NCBI RefSeq assembly: GCF_023476645.1 | Contig: NZ_JAMCOJ010000001.1 | Span: forward strand, 558,001-622,000 | Direction: 5' to 3' | Origin: Cellulophaga sp. 20_2_10 | GTDB lineage: Bacteria; Bacteroidota; Bacteroidia; Flavobacteriales; Flavobacteriaceae | Length of the DNA: 64,000 nt | Shown here: positions 10,017-18,875 of the stretch, in pieces | How positions within the stretch are numbered: position 1 is the stretch's first letter | Layout: the number at the start of each line of letters is the position of its first letter | The notes under the pieces: generated by a model | The model's database searches: none | Told to the model about the DNA's origin: nothing | Seen by the model: only the letters and a program-made list of their open reading frames with translations | Program-made: the position numbers and the translations under genes

Positions 10017-10544
10017 TTAATTATGTTGAAATTCTTCTAATAAGCTACTAATACGCATTTCGGCTTTACTTACTGCAATTCTGCCTGAATGTACAAATTG
10101 CATTATTCCGTAAGGTTCTAGTTGCTCATGCATTTTATTTATTTCGTCTCTTCTTCCAGATTTAGAAATCACAAAAAAGTCTCGTGCCACAGTTACTATT
10201 TGTGAGTTGTTCTCTTTTATTATGTTCTGAATCTCTCGTTCATCAAACAATAAATCTGATTTAATTTTAAACAAAGCGGACTCTTGGTAAATTATATCAT
10301 CATCATTATGATAAAATGCCTTTATGACCTCTATTTGTTTTTCAATCTGACCCACAATGTTTATAACCCATTGCTCTGTAGTATGCACAACAATAGTAAA
10401 CTTAGAAACGCTGTTAATTTCTGATTTAGAAACATTTAAAGCCTCTATATTAATGTGCCTTTTTAAAAATATGCCTGATATTCTGTTTAACAATCCTACG
10501 TTGTTTTCAGAATAAACCGATATGGTATACCAATTATTTTCCAT
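10017..10544 (-). CDS. ilvN: acetolactate synthase small (regulatory) subunit
   Basis: A 175-residue regulatory subunit with an N-terminal ACT domain (ISVYSENNVGLLNRISGIF; HINIEALNVSKSE) and a C-terminal ALS_ss domain (about 85-165). It binds valine and confers feedback inhibition on the large subunit encoded directly upstream, 58 bases away. It ends 46 bases before ilvC. The name ilvN is used for the small subunit; ilvH would be equivalent. Confidence 0.93.
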   Translation of the reverse strand: MENNWYTISVYSENNVGLLNRISGIFLKRHINIEALNVSKSEINSVSKFTIVVHTTEQWVINIVGQIEKQIEVIKAFYHNDDDIIYQESALFKIKSDLLFDEREIQNIIKENNSQIVTVARDFFVISKSGRRDEINKMHEQLEPYGIMQFVHSGRIAVSKAEMRISSLLEEFQHN

Positions 10545-10602
10545 TCTTTTATTGCCCCAATTTTATGCTACTAAAGCCTTTATTGGAATTTTTTAATTAA
10601 AC

Positions 10603-12336
10603 TTATTTTAATCTAACGTCTGATACTGATGCCCCAGAAGGAATCATAGGAAATACGTTATCCTCTTGTTCTACTTTAACTTCTAAAAAATATGCTTCCT
10701 TAGATGCTAACATCTCTTCTATAGTAGATTTTAACTCGCTACGTTCACTAACGCGTTTAGATTTGATGTGATACCCTTCTGCTATTTTTACAAAATCTGG
10801 ATTTACCATTACAGTAGATGCGTATCTTTTTTCAAAAAATAGCTCTTGCCATTGACGAACCATTCCTAAATGATCATTATTTAATACAATAATTTTTACA
10901 GGTACTTTATGCTGAAAAATAACACCTAATTCCTGTATTGTCATTTGATAACCACCATCGCCAATAATAGCTACTACTTCCCTATCCATTGCTCCCATTT
11001 TGGCACCAATAGCAGCTGGTAAAGCAAAGCCCATAGTTCCTAAACCACCAGATGTAATATTACTTTTTGTCTGGTTAAATTTTGCGTATCTACAAGCAAT
11101 CATTTGGTGCTGACCAACATCACTAACTATAACAGCGCTATTTTTTGAAGCTAAATTAACCTGCTCTATAACTTCGCCCATTGTAAGCTTTTCTTTAGTT
11201 GGACGAATATCTTTTTCTATAACCGTATCAAACTCTACCTGATACATTTCTTTAAAAACAGTGTGCCAAGCTTTATGCTCATTCTCTTTTACAAAAGGAA
11301 GTAAAGCCTCTAAACTATCTTTAGCATTACCTAAAACGGCAACATCTGTAGGTACGTTTTTATTAATTTCTGCAGGGTCAATATCAAAATGAATAATTTT
11401 CGCCTGTTTAGCGTAGCTATCTAAATTACCAGTTACACGATCATCAAAACGCATACCTATGGCAATTAAAACATCGCACTGGTTAGTTAATACATTTGGA
11501 GCATAATTACCGTGCATACCAACCATACCAACATTTAGAGGGTGGTCACTATTTAGTGCTGCTACACCTAAAATAGTCCAAGCAGATGGTATACCTGCTT
11601 TCTCTATTAATGCTTTAAGCTGAGCTTCTGCCTCTCCTAAGATTACACCTTGACCAAATACAATTAGTGGCTTTTTTGCTGAATTAATTAATGCTGCCGC
11701 AGCTTCTACTTTTGCTGTATCTATTTTTGGATATGGATTGTAACTACGAACACCTACACAGGCTTCATAACTAAAATCAAATTCTTCAAACTGTGCATCT
11801 TTAGTAATATCTACTAGTACAGGACCAGGTCTGCCAGATCTAGCAATGTAAAAAGCCTTTGCTACTATTTCTGGAATTTCTTCAGCTCTTGTAATTTGGT
11901 AGTTCCATTTTGTAACTGGTGTAGAAATACCAACAATATCTGTCTCTTGAAAAGCATCTGTACCTAATAAATGCCTAGGAACCTGGCCTGTAATACACAC
12001 CATTGGTGTAGAATCTATTTGGGCATCTGCCAATCCTGTAACTAAATTTGTTGCTCCAGGACCAGAAGTTGCTAATGCAACACCTACTTTGCCAGAAACC
12101 CTTGCATACCCCTGTGCAGCGTGCGTTGCGCCTTGCTCGTGACGCGTTAAAATATGTGTTAATTTATCTTGAAACTTGTATAATTCGTCATATACAGGCA
12201 TAATGGCACCACCTGGATAGCCATAAATTAAATCTACGCCTTCTGCTAGTAAGCAATGAATAATTGCCTCTGCTCCACTTATTTTTATGGCCTTTTTAGT
12301 TTTTGATATTGTCTTTTTTTCTTTTACTGTCTCCAT
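10603..12336 (-). CDS. ilvB: acetolactate synthase large (catalytic) subunit
   Basis: A 577-residue ThDP- and FAD-dependent enzyme making acetolactate (valine, leucine) or acetohydroxybutyrate (isoleucine). Visible are the N-terminal YGYPGGAIMPVYDELY loop, the catalytic glutamate in RHEQGATHAAQGYAR, and the ThDP/Mg motif beginning GDGGYQMTIQELG and ending in NND. The frame extends to a TTG at 12342, but the ATG at 12336 (METVKEKK) is two codons away and preferred. It lies 76 bases after ilvD, second in the operon. Confidence 0.95.
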   Translation of the reverse strand: METVKEKKTISKTKKAIKISGAEAIIHCLLAEGVDLIYGYPGGAIMPVYDELYKFQDKLTHILTRHEQGATHAAQGYARVSGKVGVALATSGPGATNLVTGLADAQIDSTPMVCITGQVPRHLLGTDAFQETDIVGISTPVTKWNYQITRAEEIPEIVAKAFYIARSGRPGPVLVDITKDAQFEEFDFSYEACVGVRSYNPYPKIDTAKVEAAAALINSAKKPLIVFGQGVILGEAEAQLKALIEKAGIPSAWTILGVAALNSDHPLNVGMVGMHGNYAPNVLTNQCDVLIAIGMRFDDRVTGNLDSYAKQAKIIHFDIDPAEINKNVPTDVAVLGNAKDSLEALLPFVKENEHKAWHTVFKEMYQVEFDTVIEKDIRPTKEKLTMGEVIEQVNLASKNSAVIVSDVGQHQMIACRYAKFNQTKSNITSGGLGTMGFALPAAIGAKMGAMDREVVAIIGDGGYQMTIQELGVIFQHKVPVKIIVLNNDHLGMVRQWQELFFEKRYASTVMVNPDFVKIAEGYHIKSKRVSERSELKSTIEEMLASKEAYFLEVKVEQEDNVFPMIPSGASVSDVRLK

Positions 12337-12418
12337 CTTCAAAGAGTTAAAGTAAAAAGTACTATTGTAATGTTTTATAAACCAATCAATAATACTTTTC
12401 TAATTTTTAAGTTTTTAG

Positions 12419-14095
12419 TTAAAATTCATCCGTTACACAACCTTGTGCTGCAGATGATACAGAACGTGCGTATTTGTATAACACACCTTTTTTAAATTTT
12501 AATTCTGGAGCCACCCAAGATTCTTTACGTTTTGCAAGTTCTTCTTCGCTTACATCTACATTAATTGCATTTGTTTCTGCATCTATAGTAATAATATCTC
12601 CATCTTTTACAAGTGCTATTGTACCACCATCTTGAGCTTCTGGCGCAATATGACCAACAACAAAACCGTGCGTACCACCAGAAAAACGACCATCTGTAAT
12701 TAATGCTACTTCTTTACCTAAACCAGCGCCCATAATAGCTGCCGTTGGTTTAAGCATTTCTGGCATTCCTGGTCCACCTTTAGGCCCTTCATACCTAATG
12801 ACGACTACATCTCCTTTTTTAACTTTTCCGTCTCTTATACCATCATTAGCATCGTATTCGCTATTAAAAACTCTTGCAGAACCTTTAAATAATAAACCTT
12901 CTTTACCCGTAATTTTTGCTACAGAACCATTTTCTGCCAAATTACCATACAACATACACAAATGTCCAGTTGCCTTGATTGGGTTTTCTAGAGGACGAAT
13001 AACATCTTGCCCCTCTATAAAACCAGGAACATCTTTTAAGTTTTCTGCTAATGTTTTACCGGTAACAGTTAAACAATCACCGTGTAATAATCCATTTTCT
13101 AATAAGTATTTTAATACTGCCGGAATACCACCAATACGGTGTACGTCTTCCATTAAATATTTACCACTAGGTTTTAGATCTGCTATAAAAGGAGTAGTAT
13201 CACTAATTTTTTGAAAATCTTGAAGTGTAAAATCTATATCAGCTGCTCTAGCAATAGCTAAAAAGTGCAATACTGCATTTGTAGAACCACCCATAATTGT
13301 TACCAAACGAATTGCATTCTCTATCGATTTTCTTGTAACAATATCTAATGGTTTAATATCTTTTTCTAGCAGGTAATACATTTGTTTACCTGCATCTATA
13401 CATTCTTGTTTTTTTTCTTTACCTGTAGCTGGATTAGATGAGTTATATGGCAAAGACATACCTAAAGCCTCTATAGCCGAAGCCATTGTATTTGCAGTAT
13501 ACATACCACCGCAAGCGCCTGCACCAGGAATTGCTTTTTTAATAATACAACCAAATTCTTCTTCTTCCATTGTACCAGCTACCTTTTCTCCCCAAGCTTC
13601 AAAAGCAGAAACAATATCTAGTTTTCTATCATTATGACAACCCGAGGCAATGGTACCGCCATAAACCAATATAGATGGTCTATTTAAACGAATCATAGCC
13701 ATAAGCGCACCAGGCATATTTTTATCACAACCAACAACAGTAACTAAACCGTCATAAGACATACCTTGTACAACAGTCTCCATAGAGTCTGCAATAATAT
13801 CTCTGGAAGGCAATGAAAAACGCATACCAGGAGTTCCCATAGAAATACCATCACTAACACCAATTGTATTAAAAATTAGTCCAACAGATTCATTAGAATT
13901 AACACCTTCCTTAACGTCTTTGGCCAAATCATTTAGGTGCATATTACATGGGTTACCCTCGTACCCTGTACTTGCAATACCCACAATTGGTTTACTAAAA
14001 TCTTCATCTTTAAAACCTATACCATACAACATAGCTTGTGCTGCTGGTTGCGTAGGATCTTGTGTTACGTTCTTACTATACTTATTTAACTCCAT
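12419..14095 (-). CDS. ilvD: dihydroxy-acid dehydratase
   Basis: A 558-residue Fe-S dehydratase that converts dihydroxy-isovalerate and dihydroxy-methylvalerate to the 2-oxo acids of valine and isoleucine. The cluster cysteines are recognisable in [20 protein letters not shown] and [14 protein letters not shown], and the C-terminus carries the [20 protein letters not shown] motif. It is the first structural gene of the ilv operon. Some 230 bases separate it from an upstream attenuator hairpin preceded by an Ile/Val/Leu-rich leader peptide. Confidence 0.95.
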   Translation of the reverse strand: MELNKYSKNVTQDPTQPAAQAMLYGIGFKDEDFSKPIVGIASTGYEGNPCNMHLNDLAKDVKEGVNSNESVGLIFNTIGVSDGISMGTPGMRFSLPSRDIIADSMETVVQGMSYDGLVTVVGCDKNMPGALMAMIRLNRPSILVYGGTIASGCHNDRKLDIVSAFEAWGEKVAGTMEEEEFGCIIKKAIPGAGACGGMYTANTMASAIEALGMSLPYNSSNPATGKEKKQECIDAGKQMYYLLEKDIKPLDIVTRKSIENAIRLVTIMGGSTNAVLHFLAIARAADIDFTLQDFQKISDTTPFIADLKPSGKYLMEDVHRIGGIPAVLKYLLENGLLHGDCLTVTGKTLAENLKDVPGFIEGQDVIRPLENPIKATGHLCMLYGNLAENGSVAKITGKEGLLFKGSARVFNSEYDANDGIRDGKVKKGDVVVIRYEGPKGGPGMPEMLKPTAAIMGAGLGKEVALITDGRFSGGTHGFVVGHIAPEAQDGGTIALVKDGDIITIDAETNAINVDVSEEELAKRKESWVAPELKFKKGVLYKYARSVSSAAQGCVTDEF

Positions 14096-14144
14096 TTGGT
14101 TATATATTGTAATTCTTTGACTTTATTGAATATAATTTACTATT

Positions 14145-14152
14145 CAAATATA
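14145..14152 (-). promoter_or_regulatory. possible second promoter of ilvD, downstream of the attenuator
   Basis: The minus strand reads TATATTTG, a match to TAnnTTTG, about 50 bases before the ilvD ATG. No TTG -33 element is seen. If active it would bypass the attenuator. The region is very AT-rich, so chance matches are likely. Confidence 0.25.
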
Positions 14153-14307
14153 ATTCTTTCACTTTCTTCATTTTTTTAACATTGTTTTTTAATATAAATT
14201 CAACCTTCTACATATTCACATAACAAACTGATTAACAATAGAATAAAACCTTAATTTGTATAACACTCAGCTATTTTTATTTAGAGTATTTCCCCCTAAC
14301 ATCTTAG

Positions 14308-14319
14308 CTTTACGTAAAG
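14308..14319. promoter_or_regulatory. 12-base palindrome just after the ilv attenuator
   Basis: CTTTACGTAAAG is a perfect palindrome 9 bases beyond the attenuator T-run on the ilvD side. The remaining sequence to ilvD (14096-14307) is AT-rich and shows no convincing gene. A protein-binding role is only a possibility. Confidence 0.25.
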
Positions 14320-14327
14320 TTTAAAAC

Positions 14328-14364
14328 AAAAAAAAAGCCTGTGTCAATTTGTATGACACAGGCT
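14328..14364 (-). terminator. ilv operon transcription attenuator
   Basis: On the minus strand a perfect 10-bp stem GCCTGTGTCA / TGACACAGGC (14363-14354 with 14346-14337), loop TACAAAT, is followed by nine T (14336-14328). It starts 27 bases after the stop codon of the leader peptide and lies 230 bases before ilvD. An alternative pairing is available: TGATACGG at the leader stop codon (14393-14386) can pair with CCTGTGTCA of the terminator's first arm, using a G-U pair and one bulge, which would form an antiterminator. Confidence 0.85.
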
Positions 14365-14390
14365 TTTCTTAAAATCAATATAAGACCGTA

Positions 14391-14450
14391 TCACCCCCAG
14401 AGAGAGATAATAATGACTAATACGATACTAATTATGCTGTTTGTTTTCAT
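14391..14450 (-). CDS. ilvL: ilv operon leader peptide
   Basis: A 19-codon reading frame, ATG at 14450 and TGA at 14393-14391, encoding MKTNSIISIVLVIIISLWG. Ten of 14 consecutive residues (6 to 19) are Ile, Val or Leu, the three products of the pathway downstream. It is placed just before a strong intrinsic terminator and the ilvDBNCA genes, the arrangement of ribosome-mediated attenuation known for ilv/leu leaders in other bacteria. When branched-chain aminoacyl-tRNAs run low the ribosome would stall on these codons and favour the alternative RNA fold. A 5-base segment inside the leader (minus-strand GTATC, 14428-14424) can pair with GATAC at the leader's end. The gene symbol is given by analogy. 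Confidence 0.82.
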   Translation of the reverse strand: MKTNSIISIVLVIIISLWG

Positions 14451-14537
14451 TCTGATAACAATATTAAAATAATATTTTAAAATGAGCACTATTTATTCTT
14501 TAGAAAAAAAAATAAAATGCATTATTAGCTCCAAAAA

Positions 14538-14579
14538 GTGTATTTCATCTAAAAGTTTACAAGTTGTGTGTATTTCATC
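14538..14579. repeat. 12-base direct repeat, 30-base period, upstream of the nuclease-like gene
   Basis: GTGTATTTCATC occurs exactly at 14538-14549 and again at 14568-14579. The 30-base period is close to three helical turns, so two proteins could bind on the same DNA face. It sits 69-110 bases before the gene at 14648 and about 90-130 bases upstream of the divergent ilv leader. It could be a paired regulator site for either unit; nothing else shows which. Confidence 0.4.
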
Positions 14580-14647
14580 GAAACGAAAATAATAAACTAA
14601 AAAAAGTACGGTTATAATAACCCCAAACCTTATTAAACCTACTATTA

Positions 14648-15091
14648 ATGATATGTTTAGAATGTAAGAAAGAGCTAAGCTATATTGACCACAAAAATGC
14701 CATAGATGCATTTGGTGTTGAATTATGTGCTAAGCATCAAGTGAGATTAAACAGATTAATCTTAAAAAACAATACGCCTAAAGAGGCTATACAATTATAT
14801 TATGGCCTAAAGAAAAGAAATCTAAACCCTATGTTAGAATGGTGGGACGGTAAAAAATCTATAGATATTGCCGTTTCTAGAGTAAAACTTAATATAGAAA
14901 TAGATACGGAGTACAATATGCTAACCCATGAACAAGCTATAAACGATTTAGAAGAAGCAATGCATTCTTTTAAAAATGGGTTTACAACTATACGCATACC
15001 AAATGATTTAATTAAACATCATTTTACAGAGACTATCAATAACATAATTGGTATAGTTGAAGGGTTAAACGCGAATATTAAAAAAATATAA
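14648..15091 (+). CDS. hypothetical protein: N-terminal zinc-finger-like site plus DUF559/Vsr-like nuclease-type domain
   Basis: A 147-residue cytosolic protein I do not recognise as a named family. Residues 3-30 carry Cys3-x2-Cys6-x20-Cys27-x2-His30, a plausible zinc site. The C-terminal half (SIDIAVSRVKLNIEID, then HEQAINDLEEAMHSFKNGFTTIRIPNDLI) resembles the order of DUF559/Vsr-like PD-(D/E)xK proteins: an acidic residue (Asp73), a strand ending in Glu84-x-Asp86, then a helix and a strand with Ile-Arg-Ile. That suggests a small DNA-binding or nuclease-like protein. The usual histidine after the acidic pair is less clear here. It stands alone, read away from the ilv operon and closed by a strong terminator. 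Confidence 0.7.
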   Translation: MICLECKKELSYIDHKNAIDAFGVELCAKHQVRLNRLILKNNTPKEAIQLYYGLKKRNLNPMLEWWDGKKSIDIAVSRVKLNIEIDTEYNMLTHEQAINDLEEAMHSFKNGFTTIRIPNDLIKHHFTETINNIIGIVEGLNANIKKI

Positions 15092-15109
15092 ATAGCACAA
15101 ATACGTCTT

Positions 15110-15152
15110 TAAATTGAAGCACAAGAACGCCTACTTCTTGCGCTTCAATTTA
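15110..15152 (+). terminator. strong terminator hairpin
   Basis: TAAATTGAAGC (15110-15120) pairs with GCTTCAATTTA (15142-15152), and an inner CAAGAA/TTCTTG arm continues the stem with one mismatch between. It closes the nuclease-like gene and separates it from the SGNH hydrolase gene. Confidence 0.75.
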
Positions 15153-15171
15153 ATACTAGTGTATTTTTAAT

Positions 15172-15179
15172 TACCTTCG
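15172..15179 (+). promoter_or_regulatory. possible -7 element of the SGNH hydrolase gene
   Basis: TACCTTCG matches TAnnTTTG at all but one position and lies 21 bases before the ATG at 15201, just after the preceding terminator. No TTG -33 element is evident. Confidence 0.35.
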
Positions 15180-15200
15180 GTCTTTAACTAAAATTAAAAG

Positions 15201-15887
15201 ATGAAAAAAGTAATAGCTTATAGTACTTTAATTCTCTGTTTTTTTATGTCACGTAACTCACAAGCACAAGACTGGGCTAATTTAACTAAATACAAAGAAG
15301 TTAATACCCAATTAAAGACACCTGCCAAAAACGAAAATCGAATCGTTTTTATGGGTAATTCTATCACTGAAGGCTGGAGCAATGCTATGCCTAGTTTCTT
15401 TAAAGACAAACCATACATAAACCGTGGTATAAGTGGACAAACTACACCACAAATGTTATTGCGCTTTAGACAAGATGTAATAAGTCTTACCCCTAAAGTA
15501 GTGGTTATTTTAGCTGGTACTAATGATATCGCTGGCAACACTGGCCCTACCACTTTAAATGAAATTGCCGATAATATTAAGAGTATGGCTGAGTTAGCGA
15601 GCCAACATAATATTAAAGTTGTAATATCTTCTACACTCCCCGCATTTGACTATCCTTGGGCTCCCAATAAAGAACCTAATACAAAAATACCTGCATTAAA
15701 TACAATGCTAAAAACATACGCCAAAGAAAAAAAATTTATATATCTAGATTACTTTTCTGCAATGGCGACAAAAGAAAACGGATTGCAAAAAATGCATTCT
15801 GGCGATGGTGTACATCCAAATAAGTTAGGCTACCAGATTATGGCCCCTTTAGCAGAAGAGGCAATTGCCAAAGCGCTAAACAAATAG
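15201..15887 (+). CDS. exported SGNH/GDSL-family hydrolase
   Basis: A 228-residue protein with a signal peptide (cleavage after SQAQ, about residue 23). All four SGNH blocks are present: Ser54 in MGNSITEGW, Gly79 in RGISGQT, Asn108 in LAGTNDI, and Asp202/His205 in DGVHPNKLGY. It is therefore a serine esterase or acetylhydrolase acting outside the cytoplasm, probably on acylated sugars or lipids; the substrate is not visible. The glycosyltransferase gene begins four bases after its stop, so the two are an operon, which hints at a role in surface-glycan modification. Confidence 0.9.
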   Translation: MKKVIAYSTLILCFFMSRNSQAQDWANLTKYKEVNTQLKTPAKNENRIVFMGNSITEGWSNAMPSFFKDKPYINRGISGQTTPQMLLRFRQDVISLTPKVVVILAGTNDIAGNTGPTTLNEIADNIKSMAELASQHNIKVVISSTLPAFDYPWAPNKEPNTKIPALNTMLKTYAKEKKFIYLDYFSAMATKENGLQKMHSGDGVHPNKLGYQIMAPLAEEAIAKALNK

Positions 15888-15891
15888 TACA

Positions 15892-16899
15892 ATGCAAACC
15901 CCTTTAGTTAGTATTCTTATACCGTTTAAAAATGTTGAAAAATTTTTAGACGAGTGTATCTCTTCCATAATTTCACAGACCTACACAAACTGGGAAATAA
16001 TAGCTATAAATGACCATTCTACAGATAATAGCGCCGATATACTGGATACATACGCTAAAAAAGACAATAGAATAAGAACAAAATTAAATACAGGTAAAGG
16101 TATTATTAGCGCCTTACAACTTGCTTACAAATTAGCAAACGGAAGCTATATTACCAGAATGGATTCTGATGACATAATGACTCCTACCAAGATTGAAGTT
16201 TTACTTTCTTTACTCCTAAAAAACGGACAAAAACATATTGCAATTGGTAAGGTTAAATATTTTGCCGAAAACGGTGTTAATGATGGTTATAAAATGTATG
16301 AAGAATGGTTAAACAAACTAACCATAGACGGGAGTAACTATTCCGAGATATACAAAGAATGCGTTGTACCGTCTCCTTGTTGGATGGTACATAAAACAGA
16401 TTTTGACTTAGTAGATGGCTTTAATCCAAATAGATACCCAGAAGATTACGATTTAGCTTTTAGATTTTATAAACATAATTTAAAATGTATTCCTTGTAAT
16501 TTAACCTTGCATTTATGGCGTGACTATTCTACAAGAACCTCTAGAACGAGTGAACATTATGCTCAAAATTATTTCTTAGATATTAAGTTAGATTATTTTT
16601 TAGAATTAGAGTACAAAACAAGTAATACAATAATTGTATGGGGTGCGGGCAAAAAAGGAAAGGAAATAGCCAAGAAATTACTAACCAAACAGATTCCGTT
16701 TTCCTGGGTATGCAACAACAATAAAAAAATAGGAAAAGACATCTACGATCAAAAATTACATCACTTCTCCTCTGTTGCAAAACAAATAAACCCACAAATA
16801 ATTATTACTGTTGCTAACCAAGAAGAACAGGTAAACATAAAAACATATCTTAATTCTTTAAACCTTAACACTGTAAAAGATTATTTTTTCTTTTGCTAA
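15892..16899 (+). CDS. family 2 glycosyltransferase with C-terminal Rossmann-like domain
   Basis: A 335-residue protein. Residues 1-210 are a GT2 (GT-A fold) domain: VSILIPFKNVEKFLDECISS at the start and the metal-binding DSDD at 91-94. A separate C-terminal unit (about 245-335) opens with a beta-strand and glycine loop IIVWGAGKKGKEIAKKLL (GAGKKG at 251-256), like the nucleotide-binding half of PglD/LbH-type or CoA-binding proteins. No membrane helix is predicted. It transfers a sugar from a nucleotide donor; acceptor unknown. It follows the SGNH hydrolase by four bases. The added Rossmann-like domain is uncommon and its ligand unknown. Confidence 0.87.
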   Translation: MQTPLVSILIPFKNVEKFLDECISSIISQTYTNWEIIAINDHSTDNSADILDTYAKKDNRIRTKLNTGKGIISALQLAYKLANGSYITRMDSDDIMTPTKIEVLLSLLLKNGQKHIAIGKVKYFAENGVNDGYKMYEEWLNKLTIDGSNYSEIYKECVVPSPCWMVHKTDFDLVDGFNPNRYPEDYDLAFRFYKHNLKCIPCNLTLHLWRDYSTRTSRTSEHYAQNYFLDIKLDYFLELEYKTSNTIIVWGAGKKGKEIAKKLLTKQIPFSWVCNNNKKIGKDIYDQKLHHFSSVAKQINPQIIITVANQEEQVNIKTYLNSLNLNTVKDYFFFC

Positions 16900-16906
16900 A
16901 GTACTA

Positions 16907-16935
16907 TTTGCTTTGCGCCAATTTGTTTATATTTG
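16907..16935 (+). promoter_or_regulatory. promoter of the BatA-like/dihydroorotase-like operon
   Basis: TTTG (16907-16910), then 17 bases, then TATATTTG (16928-16935): both elements of the Bacteroidota housekeeping promoter match fully. Transcription would begin near 16942, about ten bases before the ATG at 16953. Confidence 0.65.
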
Positions 16936-16952
16936 AAAAATTAAATTAAGGA

Positions 16953-18875
16953 ATGCAGTTTAAATATCCGGATCTTCTTTGGGCTTTATTTTTACTATTG
17001 GTTCCGCTATTTATTCATCTTTTTCAACTCCGTAGATTTAAAAAAACTCCTTTTACCAATGTAGCATTGCTTCAAAAAGTAAAAATTGAATCTAAAAAAG
17101 CACGAAACTTAAAAAAATTGCTTCTTTTATGCACTAGACTCTTATTGTTTGCTGCTATTGTAATTGCTTTTGCTCAACCTTATTTTGCCAAAAAAGACGC
17201 CTTTAGAAAAAGAGAAACTGTAATTTATATAGATAACTCTTTTAGCATGCAAGCTTTAAAAAACGGAACTAGTCTTTTAGAATCCGCAGTGCAAGAGCTT
17301 ATTAAAAATACTGATAAAGAAAAAGAATTTAGTCTATTTACCAATACAGAGACATTTAAAAATGTTGCCTTAAAAGAAATTCAAAACAATTTACTTTCTC
17401 TAGACTATAGCAACAACCAACTAACCATAAATGAAGTTTTACTAAAGGCAAACACGCTTTTTAGCACTTCTAATAGTAGTATAAAAGATATTATTGTGCT
17501 GTCAGATTTTCAGCAAAAAACAAAAAATACAACTATAGACACACTAAAAACTACTAATGTACATTTTGTAAAGTTAGCTCCAGATACTTTTACAAATACC
17601 AGTATAGATAGTGTTTATATTTCTAAAACCGATGCAACCAATATTGAACTTAGCGCTAAATTATCTGCAAATAATAGTGCAGAAAATACCCCAGTAGCAT
17701 TATATAATAACGATACTTTAATAGCCAAAACTTCTGCTAATTTTAATGGTACAAAGTCAGCTTTAGTCTACTTTACACTACCAAAAAATAGTGCTATTAA
17801 TGGTGAAATTAAATTAGTTGATGCTGGTTTAAAATACGATAACAACTTCTTTTTTAACATCAACAAAAGAGAAAAAATAAAAGTCCTCACAATCTCTAAT
17901 GCAGATAATAGTTTTATCAACAGAATTTTTACTGAAGATGAGTTTGTAACCAACACCACATCATTAAATCAGGTAAATTACAGTAGTATAAACGACCAAA
18001 ATTTAATTGTTCTAAACGAAATTAATTCAATTCCAGAATCATTAAAAAATGCTTTACTCTCATATACAAACAATGGTGGTAGCCTAGTTGTAATTCCGTC
18101 TAAGGATATTAATATTAACAGTTATAATTCTCTTTTATCTAATTACTTTTTAACCAGTATAAAAGGCCTTATTCAACGAGAAAATAAAGTTATAAGTATT
18201 AATTTTTCTCACCCCCTGTACCAAAATGTTTTTCAAAAAAAAGTAACTAATTTTCAGTATCCAACTGTAAACAGCTATTTTAAAATACAAAGCTCTGCCC
18301 CTAGCCTATTAAGTTATCAGGATAATACTCCGTTTTTACTTGGAGCTAATGGTATCTACTTTTTTACCTCTAGCTTACTAAAAGAAAATTCTAACTTTAA
18401 AGGTTCTCCTTTAATTGTACCTACGTTGTATAATATGGGATATAATAGCTTTAGCATTCCTAAATTATATACAATACTAGGGACATCTTCTAAAGTGGAT
18501 ATTGCGACTACGTTAGACAATGACCTTATTTTAAAAATTGATAAAAACGGTGAAGAGTTTATTCCTCTACAACAATCTTTTACAACTAAGACTACACTTA
18601 GTTTTACAAATAATCCTGATAAAGATGGTATTTACACTATAAAAAAAGGAGATTTAAAATTAGGTTCGCTTAGTTTTAATTACAACAGAGAAGAGAGTAA
18701 CCTTGTGTATATAAATAGTAATTCTATTGCTAAGCTTAAACAAAATAATAGCATAAGTCAGTTATTTAGAGATTTAGAAAATAACCAAAAGGTATCTGAG
18801 CTTTGGAAATGGTTTGCTATTTTTGCTTTGTTTTTCTTAGTCTTAGAAGTTCTTATTCAAAAATATCTTAAATGA
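16953..18875 (+). CDS. BatA-like membrane protein with vWA domain
   Basis: A 640-residue membrane protein. The N-terminus is a BatA (aerotolerance N-terminal) module with two helices (about 8-27 and 57-78; LLWALFLLLVPLFIHLFQLRRFKK... then AFAQPYF). A vWA domain follows with the metal-ion motif DNSFS (Asp94, Ser96, Ser98). The middle and C-terminal regions look like a glutamine-amidotransferase-like/receptor fold, and a final helix lies near the C-terminus (WFAIFALFFLVLEVLIQ). This layout matches the Bacteroidota proteins with BatA N-domain found near dihydroorotase genes. The bulk would face the periplasm. The stop overlaps the start of the next gene by four bases (ATGA), so translation is coupled. 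Function unknown beyond a structural, protein-binding role. Confidence 0.85.
   Translation: MQFKYPDLLWALFLLLVPLFIHLFQLRRFKKTPFTNVALLQKVKIESKKARNLKKLLLLCTRLLLFAAIVIAFAQPYFAKKDAFRKRETVIYIDNSFSMQALKNGTSLLESAVQELIKNTDKEKEFSLFTNTETFKNVALKEIQNNLLSLDYSNNQLTINEVLLKANTLFSTSNSSIKDIIVLSDFQQKTKNTTIDTLKTTNVHFVKLAPDTFTNTSIDSVYISKTDATNIELSAKLSANNSAENTPVALYNNDTLIAKTSANFNGTKSALVYFTLPKNSAINGEIKLVDAGLKYDNNFFFNINKREKIKVLTISNADNSFINRIFTEDEFVTNTTSLNQVNYSSINDQNLIVLNEINSIPESLKNALLSYTNNGGSLVVIPSKDININSYNSLLSNYFLTSIKGLIQRENKVISINFSHPLYQNVFQKKVTNFQYPTVNSYFKIQSSAPSLLSYQDNTPFLLGANGIYFFTSSLLKENSNFKGSPLIVPTLYNMGYNSFSIPKLYTILGTSSKVDIATTLDNDLILKIDKNGEEFIPLQQSFTTKTTLSFTNNPDKDGIYTIKKGDLKLGSLSFNYNREESNLVYINSNSIAKLKQNNSISQLFRDLENNQKVSELWKWFAIFALFFLVLEVLIQKYLK

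Noticed and set aside
14493-14711. 72-residue minus-strand frame overlapping the ilv leader promoter region
   Set aside because: It overlaps the nuclease-like gene and its direct repeats, has no supported start, and reads as low-complexity hydrophobic sequence typical of an AT-rich spacer.
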